A stretch of 64,000 nt of DNA from Parasedimentitalea denitrificans (GCF_011813015.1 NZ_QHLQ01000013.1:40329-104328), one strand, 5' to 3'; positions 36,787 through 46,020 are shown, numbered from the stretch's first letter. A program made the numbers and translations. Notes: generated by a model from the letters alone, not told the origin.

Positions 36787-37566
36787 ATGGGAACTGTATC
36801 AAAAGCCCTGTCCTTGCTCGCGCATTTTAGCTGCGACAAATCCGAAATCGGGCTGAGTGATCTGACGCGCCTCTCTGGTATGAACAAGGCCACCGTCTTT
36901 CGCATGATGAGCGAGCTGCAGCAGTCAGGTTTTGTAGAACAGACAGGCGCCGACCGTTCTTATCGGCTGGGTCCTCAGGTTTTGCGGCTGGCGGCGCTGC
37001 GCGAGGCGGCGGTGCCGATCCTGTCCGTGTCACGTCAGGTATTGCGCGATCTGAGCGATGAGGTCGGCGAGACTTGCCACCTGTCATTGGTACAGGGGAT
37101 GCAGTTAAATTCCTTGTCACACGCCTATTCCCCCCGCCACGCCACCAAGGTGATGCTGGAAGACGCCGAAGTGCTGGCCTTTCACGCCACCGCATCAGGG
37201 CTGGCGGTTCTGGCCTATTCAAATACAGCATTCATCGACGCAATCCTGACGTCACCACTCAGCAGCCACACCCCCGATACAATCACCCAGCCAGGTAAGA
37301 TCCGCGCGCAACTGGATCAGGTTCGGACCTGTGGCATCGCGGAATCGATTGGTGGGTTTGAAGCTGAAGTCCACTCGCATGCGGTGCCGGTGTTCGGGCC
37401 TGATTGCCAGCCTATTGGCGCCCTTGCCGTTGCGGCCCCGGCATCCCGCATGACTGCAGCGCAAAAAGATCTGATCCCACAGGCGCTGCACCGTGCTGGA
37501 GCCTCCCTAACCCACAGTACTGGCGGCATGCCACCTGCCAGCTATCCAGTATTCACCAAAACCTGA
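36787..37566 (+). CDS. IclR family transcriptional regulator
   Basis: A 259-aa regulator with an N-terminal winged HTH (SLLAHFSCDKSEIGLSDL onward) and a C-terminal effector domain beginning near residue 80 and continuing past CHLSLVQGM. ATG 36787 gives the usual family length; TTG 36721 adds an unconserved head. It is divergent from the ALDH operon and just upstream of the aminotransferase gene. It probably controls both by sensing an amine- or acid-derived ligand. Confidence 0.87.
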   Translation: MGTVSKALSLLAHFSCDKSEIGLSDLTRLSGMNKATVFRMMSELQQSGFVEQTGADRSYRLGPQVLRLAALREAAVPILSVSRQVLRDLSDEVGETCHLSLVQGMQLNSLSHAYSPRHATKVMLEDAEVLAFHATASGLAVLAYSNTAFIDAILTSPLSSHTPDTITQPGKIRAQLDQVRTCGIAESIGGFEAEVHSHAVPVFGPDCQPIGALAVAAPASRMTAAQKDLIPQALHRAGASLTHSTGGMPPASYPVFTKT

Positions 37567-37612
37567 GCCATAAATCCGCTCAATCTGATCCCCACATTCA
37601 GGAGCAAGCCCG

Positions 37613-38968
37613 ATGAAAGATTCCAATTTCCTGAAGGAAATGAACGCCAAGTCGATGTGGCACCCAATGGCGCATCCGGCCGACAGCCTCGCCAACCCGC
37701 CCGCCATCATCACCGGGGCATCGGGCGTTCGCATAACCGATATCGACGGTCATGAAACCGTCGACGCGGTTGGCGGGTTGTGGAACGCCAATCTGGGCTT
37801 TTCCTGCCAGCCGATCAAAGACGCCATCGCAGCGCAGCTGGATGTGCTGCCCTATTACTCAACCTTTCGCGGCACCACCAACGATCAGGTGATCCAACTG
37901 GCCGAAGAACTGCGCAGGTTCTTTGAACCCGACGGGCTAAGCCGCGCCTTCTTCACCTCGGGCGGGTCTGATTCAGTGGAAACGGCGCTGCGCCTTGCAC
38001 GTCAGTATCACAAAATCCGTGGCGAGGCCGGGCGCACCAAGTTCCTGAGCCTGAAAAAGGGCTATCACGGCACCCACATGGGCGGCGCCTCAGTCAATGG
38101 AAATGCCAACTTCCGCACCCAGTATGAACCGCTACTGCCGGGCTGCCACCACATCCCTGCCCCATACACCTATCGCAACCCTTTCAATGAATCCGATCCC
38201 GAACGGTTGGCGCAGCTGTGCCTGCAAGCACTGGAGGATGAGATCGCCTTTCAGGGGGCAAGCACCATCGCCGCTTTTATCATGGAGCCCATACTTGGCG
38301 CTGGTGGCGTGATCCCGCCACATGCCAGTTTCATGCCCGGCGTACGAGAGATCTGCAGCCGCAATGGCATTCTGCTAATCGCGGATGAGGTCATCACCGC
38401 CTTTGGGCGCACCGGATCATGGAGCGGCTCGCGTCACTGGGGGGCGCAGCCAGATCTGATGTGCACCGCCAAGGCTATCACCAATGGGTATTTCCCATTT
38501 GGCGCGGTCATGATCGCCGAGGCCATTGCTGAGGTGTTTGAAAATGACACCAGTGGCAAGGCCGCCATTGGCCACGGCTACACCTATTCCGGTCATCCCG
38601 TAGGCGCAGCAGCGGCATTGGCCTGTCTTGCAGAAACCCAGAAAACCAACCTGCCGGAAAACGCGACGGCCCGTGGCCAGCAACTGCATCAAGGCCTGCT
38701 TGCGCTGCAGGAAAAGTATGAGCTGATCGGCGATGTGCGTGGCGGACATGGGCTGATGTGCGCGATGGAGCTGGTGTCGGACCGCTCCTCCAAAGCCGCC
38801 ATCGACAAGGCAACAATCACTCAGATCCAACAAGAGACCTATCGCGCTGGGGCCATGGTGCGGGTTTCAGGCCCCAATATTATCCTGTCGCCACCGCTTG
38901 TACTGAATGCCGAAGACGTCAATGTTATCCTTACCGCGCTGGACACTGGGTTTGCAGCCCTGACCTGA
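37613..38968 (+). CDS. Class III PLP-dependent aminotransferase
   Basis: A 451-aa omega-aminotransferase. Motifs are the cofactor aspartate in LLIADEVITAFGRTG (near 254-268) and the Schiff-base lysine in MCTAKAITNGYFPFG (near 284-298), with a GYTYSGHPVGAAAAL segment. It moves an omega- or alpha-amino group to pyruvate or 2-oxoglutarate. Pairing with the ALDH would oxidise an amine to its acid. Family members act on beta-alanine, putrescine or taurine; the substrate is not determinable here. Confidence 0.92.
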   Translation: MKDSNFLKEMNAKSMWHPMAHPADSLANPPAIITGASGVRITDIDGHETVDAVGGLWNANLGFSCQPIKDAIAAQLDVLPYYSTFRGTTNDQVIQLAEELRRFFEPDGLSRAFFTSGGSDSVETALRLARQYHKIRGEAGRTKFLSLKKGYHGTHMGGASVNGNANFRTQYEPLLPGCHHIPAPYTYRNPFNESDPERLAQLCLQALEDEIAFQGASTIAAFIMEPILGAGGVIPPHASFMPGVREICSRNGILLIADEVITAFGRTGSWSGSRHWGAQPDLMCTAKAITNGYFPFGAVMIAEAIAEVFENDTSGKAAIGHGYTYSGHPVGAAAALACLAETQKTNLPENATARGQQLHQGLLALQEKYELIGDVRGGHGLMCAMELVSDRSSKAAIDKATITQIQQETYRAGAMVRVSGPNIILSPPLVLNAEDVNVILTALDTGFAALT

Positions 38969-38988
38969 CCTGCCGGTTTGCCACAACC

Positions 38989-39054
38989 GCACCCGGCCGC
39001 AGGTCGGGTGCCACCAGATACCATGGCGGGCCTGAAGCTTTGCTTCGGGCCCGC
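38989..39054 (+). terminator. Two hairpins after the aminotransferase gene
   Basis: GCACCCG (38989-38995) pairs with CGGGTGC (39005-39011). GCGGGCCTGAAGC (39026-39038) pairs with GCTTCGGGCCCGC (39042-39054) over TTT, with one wobble. Together they probably end the aminotransferase transcript before the acetyltransferase gene. No uridine run follows. Confidence 0.55.
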
Positions 39055-39106
39055 GCCGCCACTCTCGCCTGCCGTTATTAAACACCATCCATATCTGAGT
39101 TTATTC

Positions 39107-39634
39107 ATGTCACCTCTCGACGCCGCAGCTTCCATTCGCCCTGCCCGCGCCAGCGACTGTTCCAGCCTGGCCGCCCTGTCGATCGAGGTCTGGCTGAGCA
39201 CCTATATCCGAGAGGGCGTGAATGCCTTTTTCGCGGATTACGTGCTGGCGCATTATACGGCTGATCAGTTCAGCAAGGCACTGAAAGATCCAAGCGAGAA
39301 GCTGTTGGTTTGGCAGAGCTCTAATGGAATTGCCGGTTACATTCGCGTCAGCCACAATCTGCCCTGCCCCTGCGAACATCCATCGAAGACTGAAATCACT
39401 ACGCTCTATGTACAGCCCCGGCATCACGGCAAAGGTATTGGGCAAAAACTACTAAACGCCGGGTTATCGCTGTGCCAGGAACTGGGATGGGACACGCCGT
39501 GGCTGGCCACCAACTCTGAAAACGAACCAGCGCTTCGGTTCTACGCCAAACATGGCTTTGCGATAATCGGCCAAACCCATTTTGAAATCGAGGATCAGCG
39601 GTACTGCAATGAGGTCTTGATACCTGCCCGCTGA
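39107..39634 (+). CDS. GNAT family N-acetyltransferase
   Basis: A 175-aa GNAT protein with the acetyl-CoA-binding motif A region LYVQPRHHGKGIGQKLLNAG (residues about 103-122) and ALRFYAKHGFAIIGQ near the C-terminus. The substrate is unknown. ATG 39107 is used; the frame upstream is short and unconserved. Confidence 0.82.
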   Translation: MSPLDAAASIRPARASDCSSLAALSIEVWLSTYIREGVNAFFADYVLAHYTADQFSKALKDPSEKLLVWQSSNGIAGYIRVSHNLPCPCEHPSKTEITTLYVQPRHHGKGIGQKLLNAGLSLCQELGWDTPWLATNSENEPALRFYAKHGFAIIGQTHFEIEDQRYCNEVLIPAR

Positions 39635-39659
39635 CCGCGCCAATCATTCAGGACAACAC

Positions 39660-40121
39660 ATGATTATCAGACCCTCTACACCCTCGGATGCAGCTGGCAT
39701 CAGTCGCGTTTTGATTGCCTTAACGGACGCCGGACTTCGCCGAACGCTAAGTGACACCGGTTTTGCCCTTAGCAACTACATCGAAAATCCAAACGGGATT
39801 GAATGCAGCGTGGCGACTGACGCAGAAGGTTCTATTCTGGGTTTTCAGGCCCTTTTAATGGCGGTTGAGGGAAACCAATACGGGGTGACACCCGGTTGGG
39901 GTGTCATTGGCACTCATATTCACCCAGAGGCAATCCGACAAGGCATTGGTGGCAAGCTGTTCACCGCGACGCGAAGTGCAGCTGTGAAGGCCAATTTAAA
40001 ACACATCGACGCAACGATCCAAAATTACAATACCGGCGGTTTGGCCTATTATGAGTCAGTAGGCTTTCGCACCTACGAGACAATCGAAGGCGCCGTTCGC
40101 AAGGTCTATGACCTGAGTTAG
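39660..40121 (+). CDS. GNAT family N-acetyltransferase
   Basis: A 153-aa GNAT protein. Motif A is GVIGTHIHPEAIRQGIGGKL (near 80-99) and the C-terminal AYYESVGFRTYETIEG is typical. It starts 25 nt after the previous acetyltransferase gene, so the two are probably co-transcribed. The substrate is unknown. Confidence 0.82.
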   Translation: MIIRPSTPSDAAGISRVLIALTDAGLRRTLSDTGFALSNYIENPNGIECSVATDAEGSILGFQALLMAVEGNQYGVTPGWGVIGTHIHPEAIRQGIGGKLFTATRSAAVKANLKHIDATIQNYNTGGLAYYESVGFRTYETIEGAVRKVYDLS

Positions 40122-40145
40122 ACAGGTCGATACGTTACAGGAAAT

Positions 40146-40159
40146 ATGACGACCGTCAT
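40146..40159. promoter_or_regulatory. Second palindrome upstream of the paa promoter
   Basis: ATGACG (40146-40151) and CGTCAT (40154-40159) are perfect inverted repeats over AC, 17 nt before the -35 element of the paa operon. It differs from the CCGACC/GGTCGG operator, so a second regulator is possible. Confidence 0.4.
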
Positions 40160-40176
40160 TTTATGTAATATTTATC

Positions 40177-40220
40177 TTGCCGCGAATCGTATTACTTCTT
40201 ATTACCGACCTAACGGTCGG
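40177..40220 (+). promoter_or_regulatory. paa operon promoter with TetR/PaaR-like operator
   Basis: TTGCCG (40177-40182) and TATTAC (40200-40205) form a -35/-10 pair with a 17-nt spacer. CCGACC (40205-40210), TAAC, GGTCGG (40215-40220) is a perfect palindrome starting on the last base of the -10, so a bound repressor would block initiation. The sequence style suits PaaR-type TetR regulators. The thiolase start is at 40255. Confidence 0.55.
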
Positions 40221-40254
40221 CTTATTAATCGCCGCAACAGGAGACGCGACCCCC

Positions 40255-41457
40255 ATGGATGCATTTATCTGCGACGCAACCCGGACCCCAATTGGCCGCT
40301 ATGGCGGGGCACTATCCTCGGTCCGCACCGACGATCTGGCCGCCGCCCCGATAGCCGCACTAAAGGCACGCAACCCTCAGGTGGACTGGGCCAGCATTGA
40401 CGATGTAATCTACGGCGATGCCAACCAGGCCGGCGAAAGCAACCGCAACGTGGCACGTATGGCTGCGTTGCTGGCAGGTCTGCCGACAGATGTGCCCGGC
40501 ACCACCATCAACCGGCTTTGTGCGTCGGGCATGGATGCAGTTGGCATGGCATCCCGCGGGATCCGCGCTGGCGACTATGACATGGCGATTGCTGGCGGCG
40601 TCGAAAGCATGAGCCGCGCGCCTTTTGTGATGCCCAAGCAGACCGCAGCCTTTGGCCGCAGCAACGCGGTTTACGACACCACCATCGGCTGGCGCTTCGT
40701 GAACAAGAAGATGGAGCAGATGTACGGCACTGACTCGATGCCACAGACTGCCGATAACGTCGCCGAAGACTACAATATCAACCGCGAAGATCAGGATGCC
40801 TTTGCCGCGCGATCACAAGCCCGCTGGGCCACTGCGCATGAGGCTGGTGTGTTTGGAGACGAGATCACTCCGGTCTCTGTGCCTCAGCGCAAGGGTGACC
40901 CGATTGTCGTCGACACAGATGAACACCCCCGCCCCGGTACTGGCGCTGATAAATTGGCTAAGCTTCGCGGTGTGAATGGCCCTGACCTGACTGTGACTGC
41001 GGGCAATGCTTCCGGCGTCAACGACGGTGCCGCCGCTATTTTGATGGCGAACGAAGCTGCCGCCGCCAAGAACGGCCTAAAGCCGATGGCGCGGATTGTT
41101 GGCATGGCCGCCGCCGGGGTTGAACCCCGTGTGATGGGCATTGGCCCTGTCCCAGCCACCCGCAAGGTGCTGGCCCGCACAGGGCTGAGCATTGAGCAGA
41201 TGGATGTGATAGAATTGAACGAGGCCTTTGCATCGCAGGGTCTGGCCACGCTGCGGGAACTTGGCCTCGCCGATGACGCACCCCATGTTAACCCCAACGG
41301 AGGTGCCATTGCGATTGGCCATCCGCTGGGGATGTCTGGCGCTCGGCTGGTGCTGACCGCTGCTTATCAGTTGCAACGGACTGGCGGGCGCTATGCGCTG
41401 TGCACCATGTGCGTTGGCGTTGGACAGGGCACCGCCCTGATCCTGGAACGCGTATAA
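40255..41457 (+). CDS. paaJ: Beta-ketoadipyl-CoA thiolase (PaaJ/PcaF type)
   Basis: A 400-aa thiolase starting [18 protein letters not shown]. The catalytic cysteine is in [13 protein letters not shown] (near 90), the histidine in [11 protein letters not shown] and the second cysteine in [13 protein letters not shown]. The layout and position, first in the paa operon, point to the last beta-oxidation step of phenylacetate degradation, giving succinyl-CoA and acetyl-CoA. ATG 40255 is chosen over TTG 40177, which would overlap the promoter. Confidence 0.86.
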   Translation: MDAFICDATRTPIGRYGGALSSVRTDDLAAAPIAALKARNPQVDWASIDDVIYGDANQAGESNRNVARMAALLAGLPTDVPGTTINRLCASGMDAVGMASRGIRAGDYDMAIAGGVESMSRAPFVMPKQTAAFGRSNAVYDTTIGWRFVNKKMEQMYGTDSMPQTADNVAEDYNINREDQDAFAARSQARWATAHEAGVFGDEITPVSVPQRKGDPIVVDTDEHPRPGTGADKLAKLRGVNGPDLTVTAGNASGVNDGAAAILMANEAAAAKNGLKPMARIVGMAAAGVEPRVMGIGPVPATRKVLARTGLSIEQMDVIELNEAFASQGLATLRELGLADDAPHVNPNGGAIAIGHPLGMSGARLVLTAAYQLQRTGGRYALCTMCVGVGQGTALILERV

Positions 41458-41470
41458 GGGAGATCTGACT

Positions 41471-42448
41471 ATGTATGCACAGATGGTAAAATCCGAAGCA
41501 GCCCAAGACGACCCAGAAAAGCTCGCCGCTTTTCAGGCGCGGATTGATGCGGGCGAAAAGATCGAGCCCAAGGACTGGATGCCTGCGGCCTATCGCAAAA
41601 CTCTGATCCGTCAGATTGGTCAGCACGCCCACAGCGAAATCGTTGGCCAGCTTCCCGAGGGCAACTGGATCACTCGCGCGCCAACCCTTGAACGCAAGGC
41701 GATCCTGCTGGCCAAGGTGCAGGACGAGGCTGGCCACGGGCTGTATCTGTACTGTGCTGCTGAAACGCTGGGTGTGAGCCGGGATGAGTTGACCGAGATG
41801 CTGCTGGATGGCCGCATGAAATACTCGTCGATCTTCAACTACCCCACCCTGAACTGGTCGGACATTGGCGCAGTTGGCTGGCTGGTCGATGGTGCGGCGA
41901 TCATCAATCAGGTGCCGCTGCAGAGGACCTCGTTTGGCCCCTACAGCCGGGCAATGATCAGGGTTTGTAAGGAAGAAAGCTTTCACGCACGTCAAGGCTT
42001 TGACGCCATCCGCAAGATGGCCGAGGGCACGCCCGAGCAAAAGAAAATGGCACAGGATTCCGTGAACCGCCTATGGTTCCCGGCGCTGATGATGTTTGGC
42101 CCATCCGACAAAGAGTCGGTGCATTCCGAGCAGTCGATGGCCTGGAAGATCAAAATGAACACCAATGACGAGCTGCGTCAAAAGTTCGTCGACCAGACTG
42201 TTCCGCAGATCGAATTCCTAGGCCTCGACCTGCCAGATCCGGGCATCAAGTGGAACGAAGAGCGCGGCCACTATGACTATACCGACCCCGACTGGTCTGA
42301 GTTCTTTGACGTGATCAAGGGCAACGGCCCGTGCAACACCGACCGTCTCGCCGCCCGCAACAAGGCCTGGGACGATGGCGCCTGGGTGCGCGACGGGTTG
42401 ATGGCCCACGCCAAGAAAAAAGCCGCTGCATCGGTTGCAGCCGAGTAA
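41471..42448 (+). CDS. paaA: 1,2-phenylacetyl-CoA epoxidase, subunit A
   Basis: A 325-aa di-iron catalytic subunit. Metal-ligand motifs are QDEAGH (E86/H89) and KEESFH (E169/H172), with a SEIVG helix near 55-59. It epoxidises phenylacetyl-CoA together with PaaB-E. The gene starts 14 nt after paaJ and 21 nt before paaB, all on one transcript. Confidence 0.95.
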   Translation: MYAQMVKSEAAQDDPEKLAAFQARIDAGEKIEPKDWMPAAYRKTLIRQIGQHAHSEIVGQLPEGNWITRAPTLERKAILLAKVQDEAGHGLYLYCAAETLGVSRDELTEMLLDGRMKYSSIFNYPTLNWSDIGAVGWLVDGAAIINQVPLQRTSFGPYSRAMIRVCKEESFHARQGFDAIRKMAEGTPEQKKMAQDSVNRLWFPALMMFGPSDKESVHSEQSMAWKIKMNTNDELRQKFVDQTVPQIEFLGLDLPDPGIKWNEERGHYDYTDPDWSEFFDVIKGNGPCNTDRLAARNKAWDDGAWVRDGLMAHAKKKAAASVAAE

Positions 42449-42468
42449 GTTCTCAAGGAGGAAATGAC

Positions 42469-42753
42469 ATGAAAAACGAATGGCCCCTTTGGGAAGTGTT
42501 CATCCGCGGACAACATGGCATGAGCCACCGTCACGTCGGTAGCCTGCACGCCCCGGATGCGGAAATGGCGATCAAGAACGCGCGCGATGTTTACACTCGC
42601 CGCAACGAAGGTCTGTCGATCTGGGTGGTCGAGGCGAACCACATCGCCGCTTCATCCCCCAGTGACAAAGGCCCGCTGTATGAACCCAGCGAGAGCAAGG
42701 TGTACCGCCACCCAACCTTTTTCGACATCCCTGATGAAGTGGGGGCCATGTAA
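42469..42753 (+). CDS. paaB: 1,2-phenylacetyl-CoA epoxidase, subunit B
   Basis: A 94-aa PaaB starting MKNEWPLWEVFIRGQHGM, the family opening. A strong AAGGAGGA lies 7 nt before ATG 42469, so the longer frame upstream is not used. Its stop overlaps the paaC start (TAATG). It bridges the PaaA/C dimers in the epoxidase complex. Confidence 0.94.
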   Translation: MKNEWPLWEVFIRGQHGMSHRHVGSLHAPDAEMAIKNARDVYTRRNEGLSIWVVEANHIAASSPSDKGPLYEPSESKVYRHPTFFDIPDEVGAM

Positions 42754-43514
42754 TGACTCGTGACGAGGCATTCCTGCAGTTTCTGCTGCGGATGGGGGAT
42801 AACACTCTGATCCTTGGCCACCGGGTCAGCGAATGGTGTGGCCATTCACCGGTGTTGGAAGAGGACATCGCGCTGGCCAACACCGCGCTGGATCTGATTG
42901 GTCAGACACAGTTCTGGCTGGGCTTGGCTGGTGAAGTTCAAGGCGACGGAAAGTCCGCCGATGACATCGCGTTTCTGCGTGACGTCTGGGATTTCCGCAA
43001 CCTGCTGCTGGTCGAGGTGCCAAATGGTGACTTTGGCCGCACCCTGATGCGCCAGTTCCTGTTCGATGCTTGGCATTCGATCCAGTTGGGCCATCTGATG
43101 AAATCGTCGGATGAACGGGTGGCGGCCATTGCAGAAAAGGCCAGCAAAGAGGTCGCCTATCACCTCGAACGCTCGGCTGACACCGTGGTTGGTCTGGGTG
43201 ACGGCACCGAGGAAAGCCATCGCCGCATGCAAGAGTCGCTGGATTACCTGTGGCCCTATGTGGGTGAGATGTTCCAGTCGGATGAAGTCGACGCCGAGAT
43301 GGTTGCTGCCGGGATTGCTCCGGACCCAGCCAGCTTGCGCGACGACTACGATGCGCTGATCACCCGTATTCTGGCCGATGCGACGCTGACTATTCCGGAC
43401 AGCCGCTTTGGCCACAAAGGTGGGCGCACTGGTAAGATGCACACCGAACATCTGGGTCATTTGCTAACGCAAATGCAGTGGCTGCAACGCGCCTATCCAG
43501 GTTCGAACTGGTAA
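42753..43514 (+). CDS. paaC: 1,2-phenylacetyl-CoA epoxidase, subunit C
   Basis: A 253-aa structural ferritin-like subunit, lacking a full metal site as usual for PaaC. Segments such as LGHRVSEWCGHSPVLEEDIALAN (split by family variation) and EVAYHLERSADTVVGLGDG are typical. It overlaps paaB by 1 nt. A palindromic repeat lies between it and paaD. Confidence 0.93.
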   Translation: MTRDEAFLQFLLRMGDNTLILGHRVSEWCGHSPVLEEDIALANTALDLIGQTQFWLGLAGEVQGDGKSADDIAFLRDVWDFRNLLLVEVPNGDFGRTLMRQFLFDAWHSIQLGHLMKSSDERVAAIAEKASKEVAYHLERSADTVVGLGDGTEESHRRMQESLDYLWPYVGEMFQSDEVDAEMVAAGIAPDPASLRDDYDALITRILADATLTIPDSRFGHKGGRTGKMHTEHLGHLLTQMQWLQRAYPGSNW

Positions 43515-43521
43515 AAACTTA

Positions 43522-43585
43522 GGGCAGCGCCTGACCCTGGGTGGGTGCGAAAGCGCCCTCCCGTGGGGAGGGTCGGGCGCTGCCC
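43522..43585 (+). repeat. Dispersed palindromic element, copy A (three-way junction inside the paa operon)
   Basis: A 17-bp outer stem (43522-43538 with 43569-43585; 16 Watson-Crick pairs and one G-T wobble) encloses stem GGGTGC-GAAA-GCGCCC (43543-43558) and a small CCC/GGG stem (43560-43568). The GAAA tetraloop and wobble positions suit an RNA, read on the paa strand. It separates paaC from paaD. It matches the element at 7793-7863 in reverse. Confidence 0.75.
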
Positions 43586-43627
43586 GACCTATCAGCCGGG
43601 CCAGGCATCAAGGGTAAAGGTAATCAC

Positions 43628-44101
43628 ATGAGCCAACTGCAAGAAAAGCCAAGTGTGACCCAGATCTGGGAGTGGCTAGAGGCCGTGCCAGACCCGGAAA
43701 TTCCTGTGATCTCGCTGGTTGATCTGGGCATCATTCGCGACATCAAATGGAACGATGACACCCTGACCGTCGCTGTGACCCCCACATACTCGGGCTGCCC
43801 GGCCACCTCGATCATCAATCTGGATATCGAAACCGCCCTGCGCGACCACGGCATCGAAAAGCTGCAGCTGAAACGACAGCTTTCCCCAGCCTGGACCACC
43901 GATTGGCTGTCCGACAAAGGCCGAGCCAAACTAGAAGAATACGGCATCGCGCCACCACAACCCGCAGGTGGGCCAGAGCGCTGCCCCAACTGCCACAGCA
44001 ATAACGTCACCAAGGTCAGCCAATTCGGCTCGACCCCGTGTAAGGCCCACTGGCGCTGCCAGGACTGCCTTGAACCTTTTGATTATTTCAAGTGCATCTG
44101 A
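43628..44101 (+). CDS. paaD: Phenylacetate degradation protein PaaD
   Basis: A 157-aa MIP18/DUF59-family protein. The N-terminal DPEIPVISLVDLGIIRDI and YSGCPATS are typical, and the C-terminus carries a four-cysteine zinc-ribbon-like segment (CPNCHS ... CQDC). It helps assemble the PaaE iron-sulfur cluster or complex. ATG 43628 is used after the palindrome; the earlier frame runs through the repeat. Confidence 0.9.
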   Translation: MSQLQEKPSVTQIWEWLEAVPDPEIPVISLVDLGIIRDIKWNDDTLTVAVTPTYSGCPATSIINLDIETALRDHGIEKLQLKRQLSPAWTTDWLSDKGRAKLEEYGIAPPQPAGGPERCPNCHSNNVTKVSQFGSTPCKAHWRCQDCLEPFDYFKCI

Positions 44102-44111
44102 GGAGACACCC

Positions 44112-45185
44112 ATGGCGCGCTTTCATGACCTGACTGTTACAGACATCCACAAGACCATCCGCGACGCCGTCGTGGTGACACTCAAGCCCGTCAATGGCGC
44201 GGCTGAGCATTTTGATTTCACCCAAGGTCAATACCTGACCTTTCGCCGCGACTTTGACGGCGAAGAACTACGCCGGTCCTATTCGATCTGTGCGGGCAAG
44301 GACGAAGACATCCTGCAGGTGGGGATCAAACGCGTTGACGGCGGGGCCTTTTCGACCTGGGCCAACACCGAGCTGAAGGTGGGAGATACCCTGCAAGCGA
44401 TGCCGCCGATGGGTAGCTTTTTCACCCCACTCGAAGACGGCGCGCACAAACAATATCTTGGCTTTGCGGGTGGGTCGGGTGTCACCCCAGTGCTGTCGAT
44501 CCTGAAAACCACACTGACGGCTGAGCCAAACTCTCGCTTTACACTGGTCTATGCCAACAAAGGCGTGAACACGATCATGTTCCGCGAGGAGCTGGAGGAT
44601 CTCAAGAACCTCTATATGGGGCGTTTGAATGTGATCCACATTCTGGAAAGCGACGCGCAGGAAATCGACCTGTTCACCGGCCTCGTGACGGAGGAAAAAT
44701 GCGCCCAGCTGTTTGAGCATTGGATCGACATTGAAAACACCGACACCGCCTTTATCTGCGGCCCCGAGCCGATGATGCTGGGGATTGCATCCGCCCTGCG
44801 CACTGCGGGTATGGGCGATGCCCAAATCAAGTTTGAACTGTTCGCCAGTTCCCAACCCGGCCGCGCCAAACGTAAGGTCAGCGCAGCGGATGCAGCCAGC
44901 GGCGGCAACCAGACCAAGGCGGCGATCACTCTGGATGGCTCTACCCGCACCATCGAAATGGGCAAGGATCTGTCGATCCTAGACGCCGCATTGGGCAACG
45001 CAATGGACGCGCCGTTTGCCTGTAAAGCTGGGGTTTGTTCGACCTGCCGCTGCAAGGTGATCGAAGGTGAAGTGGAGATGGCCGCCAACCACGCACTAGA
45101 GGATTACGAGGTCGAAAAGGGCTATGTGCTGTCCTGTCAGGCCTATCCGGTGACCGACACGGTTGTTGTAGATTACGACCAATAG
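44112..45185 (+). CDS. paaE: 1,2-phenylacetyl-CoA epoxidase reductase subunit
   Basis: A 357-aa ferredoxin-NADP-reductase-like subunit. FAD (RRSYSICAG, near 57-65) and NAD (GFAGGSGVTPVLS) motifs are followed by a plant-type [2Fe-2S] domain with CKAGVCSTC and a distal SCQA. It passes electrons from NADPH to PaaA. The AGGAG site is 6 nt before ATG 44112; the longer frame is discarded. Confidence 0.94.
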   Translation: MARFHDLTVTDIHKTIRDAVVVTLKPVNGAAEHFDFTQGQYLTFRRDFDGEELRRSYSICAGKDEDILQVGIKRVDGGAFSTWANTELKVGDTLQAMPPMGSFFTPLEDGAHKQYLGFAGGSGVTPVLSILKTTLTAEPNSRFTLVYANKGVNTIMFREELEDLKNLYMGRLNVIHILESDAQEIDLFTGLVTEEKCAQLFEHWIDIENTDTAFICGPEPMMLGIASALRTAGMGDAQIKFELFASSQPGRAKRKVSAADAASGGNQTKAAITLDGSTRTIEMGKDLSILDAALGNAMDAPFACKAGVCSTCRCKVIEGEVEMAANHALEDYEVEKGYVLSCQAYPVTDTVVVDYDQ

Positions 45186-45198
45186 AGAGGACGCGACC

Positions 45199-45960
45199 AT
45201 GGCAGAAGACATGAGCATTGAAAGCTACCTTGCCGCTGGCGGCGTTCTAACCAGCCCCAGCAATACTCCGCCCCGCTACCGGGCTGAACTGCTGAAAATT
45301 ATGGCGATCTTTATCGATAGCGAGTTGGCCGGCGCGGCTGGCTTTGCCGAGATGATCAACGCCGGCCCCGGCGTGCGAGACCGCATGGCGGCGGCGCAGA
45401 TCGTGATGGAGAAAACCGGCAACGCTAATCGGGTGCTGGAGCTGATGGGCGAATTTGGCGCTGATACTGAGCGTTACGTGAGCCACCACCCTTGGACCAC
45501 CCGCCTGCCCCGCGACGCCGACATTGGCCAGCGCCGCGGCGACCATGATATGCGCCTGTCGGTGTTCAACTACCCATTGCAAGGCTGGGCGGATGCAGTG
45601 GTGATGAACCTGCTGATGGGCCATGCCGCCGCCGTACAGCTGGAAGAGCTATCGCAGATCTCATACCAACCACTGGCCGAGGCCTTTCGCACAATCGCCC
45701 CCATCGAGGCCGCGCATACCGAACTGGCCGACAAAGGGCTGGCGCGTCTGTCTGAAAACGGCGACCGCTCTGCCCTGCAGGACGCTGTCAACTACTGGTG
45801 GCCGCGCGTTGCGGCTAGTTTCGGGGATGAAAGCTCGCAAAAACTCGACGGGCTAAAAGCGATGGGCCTGCGAAAAGAGAGCAACGCCGCGCAGAAATCC
45901 CGCTGGCAGGAACAGGCCACCGCTGCGCTGGCCGCATATGGATTAATGCCTGCTGTTTAA
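45199..45960 (+). CDS. PaaA/PaaC-like ferritin-fold protein, extra paa-operon gene
   Basis: A 253-aa helical protein 13 nt after paaE, related to PaaA/PaaC. The second half-site keeps IEAAH (E170, H173), aligned with KEESFH of PaaA, and SELAG (E42) aligns with the SEIVG helix. The first ExxH site is altered: EKTGN (71-75) replaces DEAGH, with Lys and Asn at the two ligand positions. A full di-iron centre is therefore unlikely. It may be a structural partner or an extra subunit of the epoxidase; its role is not known to me. Confidence 0.75.
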   Translation: MAEDMSIESYLAAGGVLTSPSNTPPRYRAELLKIMAIFIDSELAGAAGFAEMINAGPGVRDRMAAAQIVMEKTGNANRVLELMGEFGADTERYVSHHPWTTRLPRDADIGQRRGDHDMRLSVFNYPLQGWADAVVMNLLMGHAAAVQLEELSQISYQPLAEAFRTIAPIEAAHTELADKGLARLSENGDRSALQDAVNYWWPRVAASFGDESSQKLDGLKAMGLRKESNAAQKSRWQEQATAALAAYGLMPAV

Positions 45961-46020
45961 CAACTTGCGCGCAGGTTCAACGGCTCAGGTGTTTGAAGCT
46001 AAAGCAACGCAAGTGCTCCG

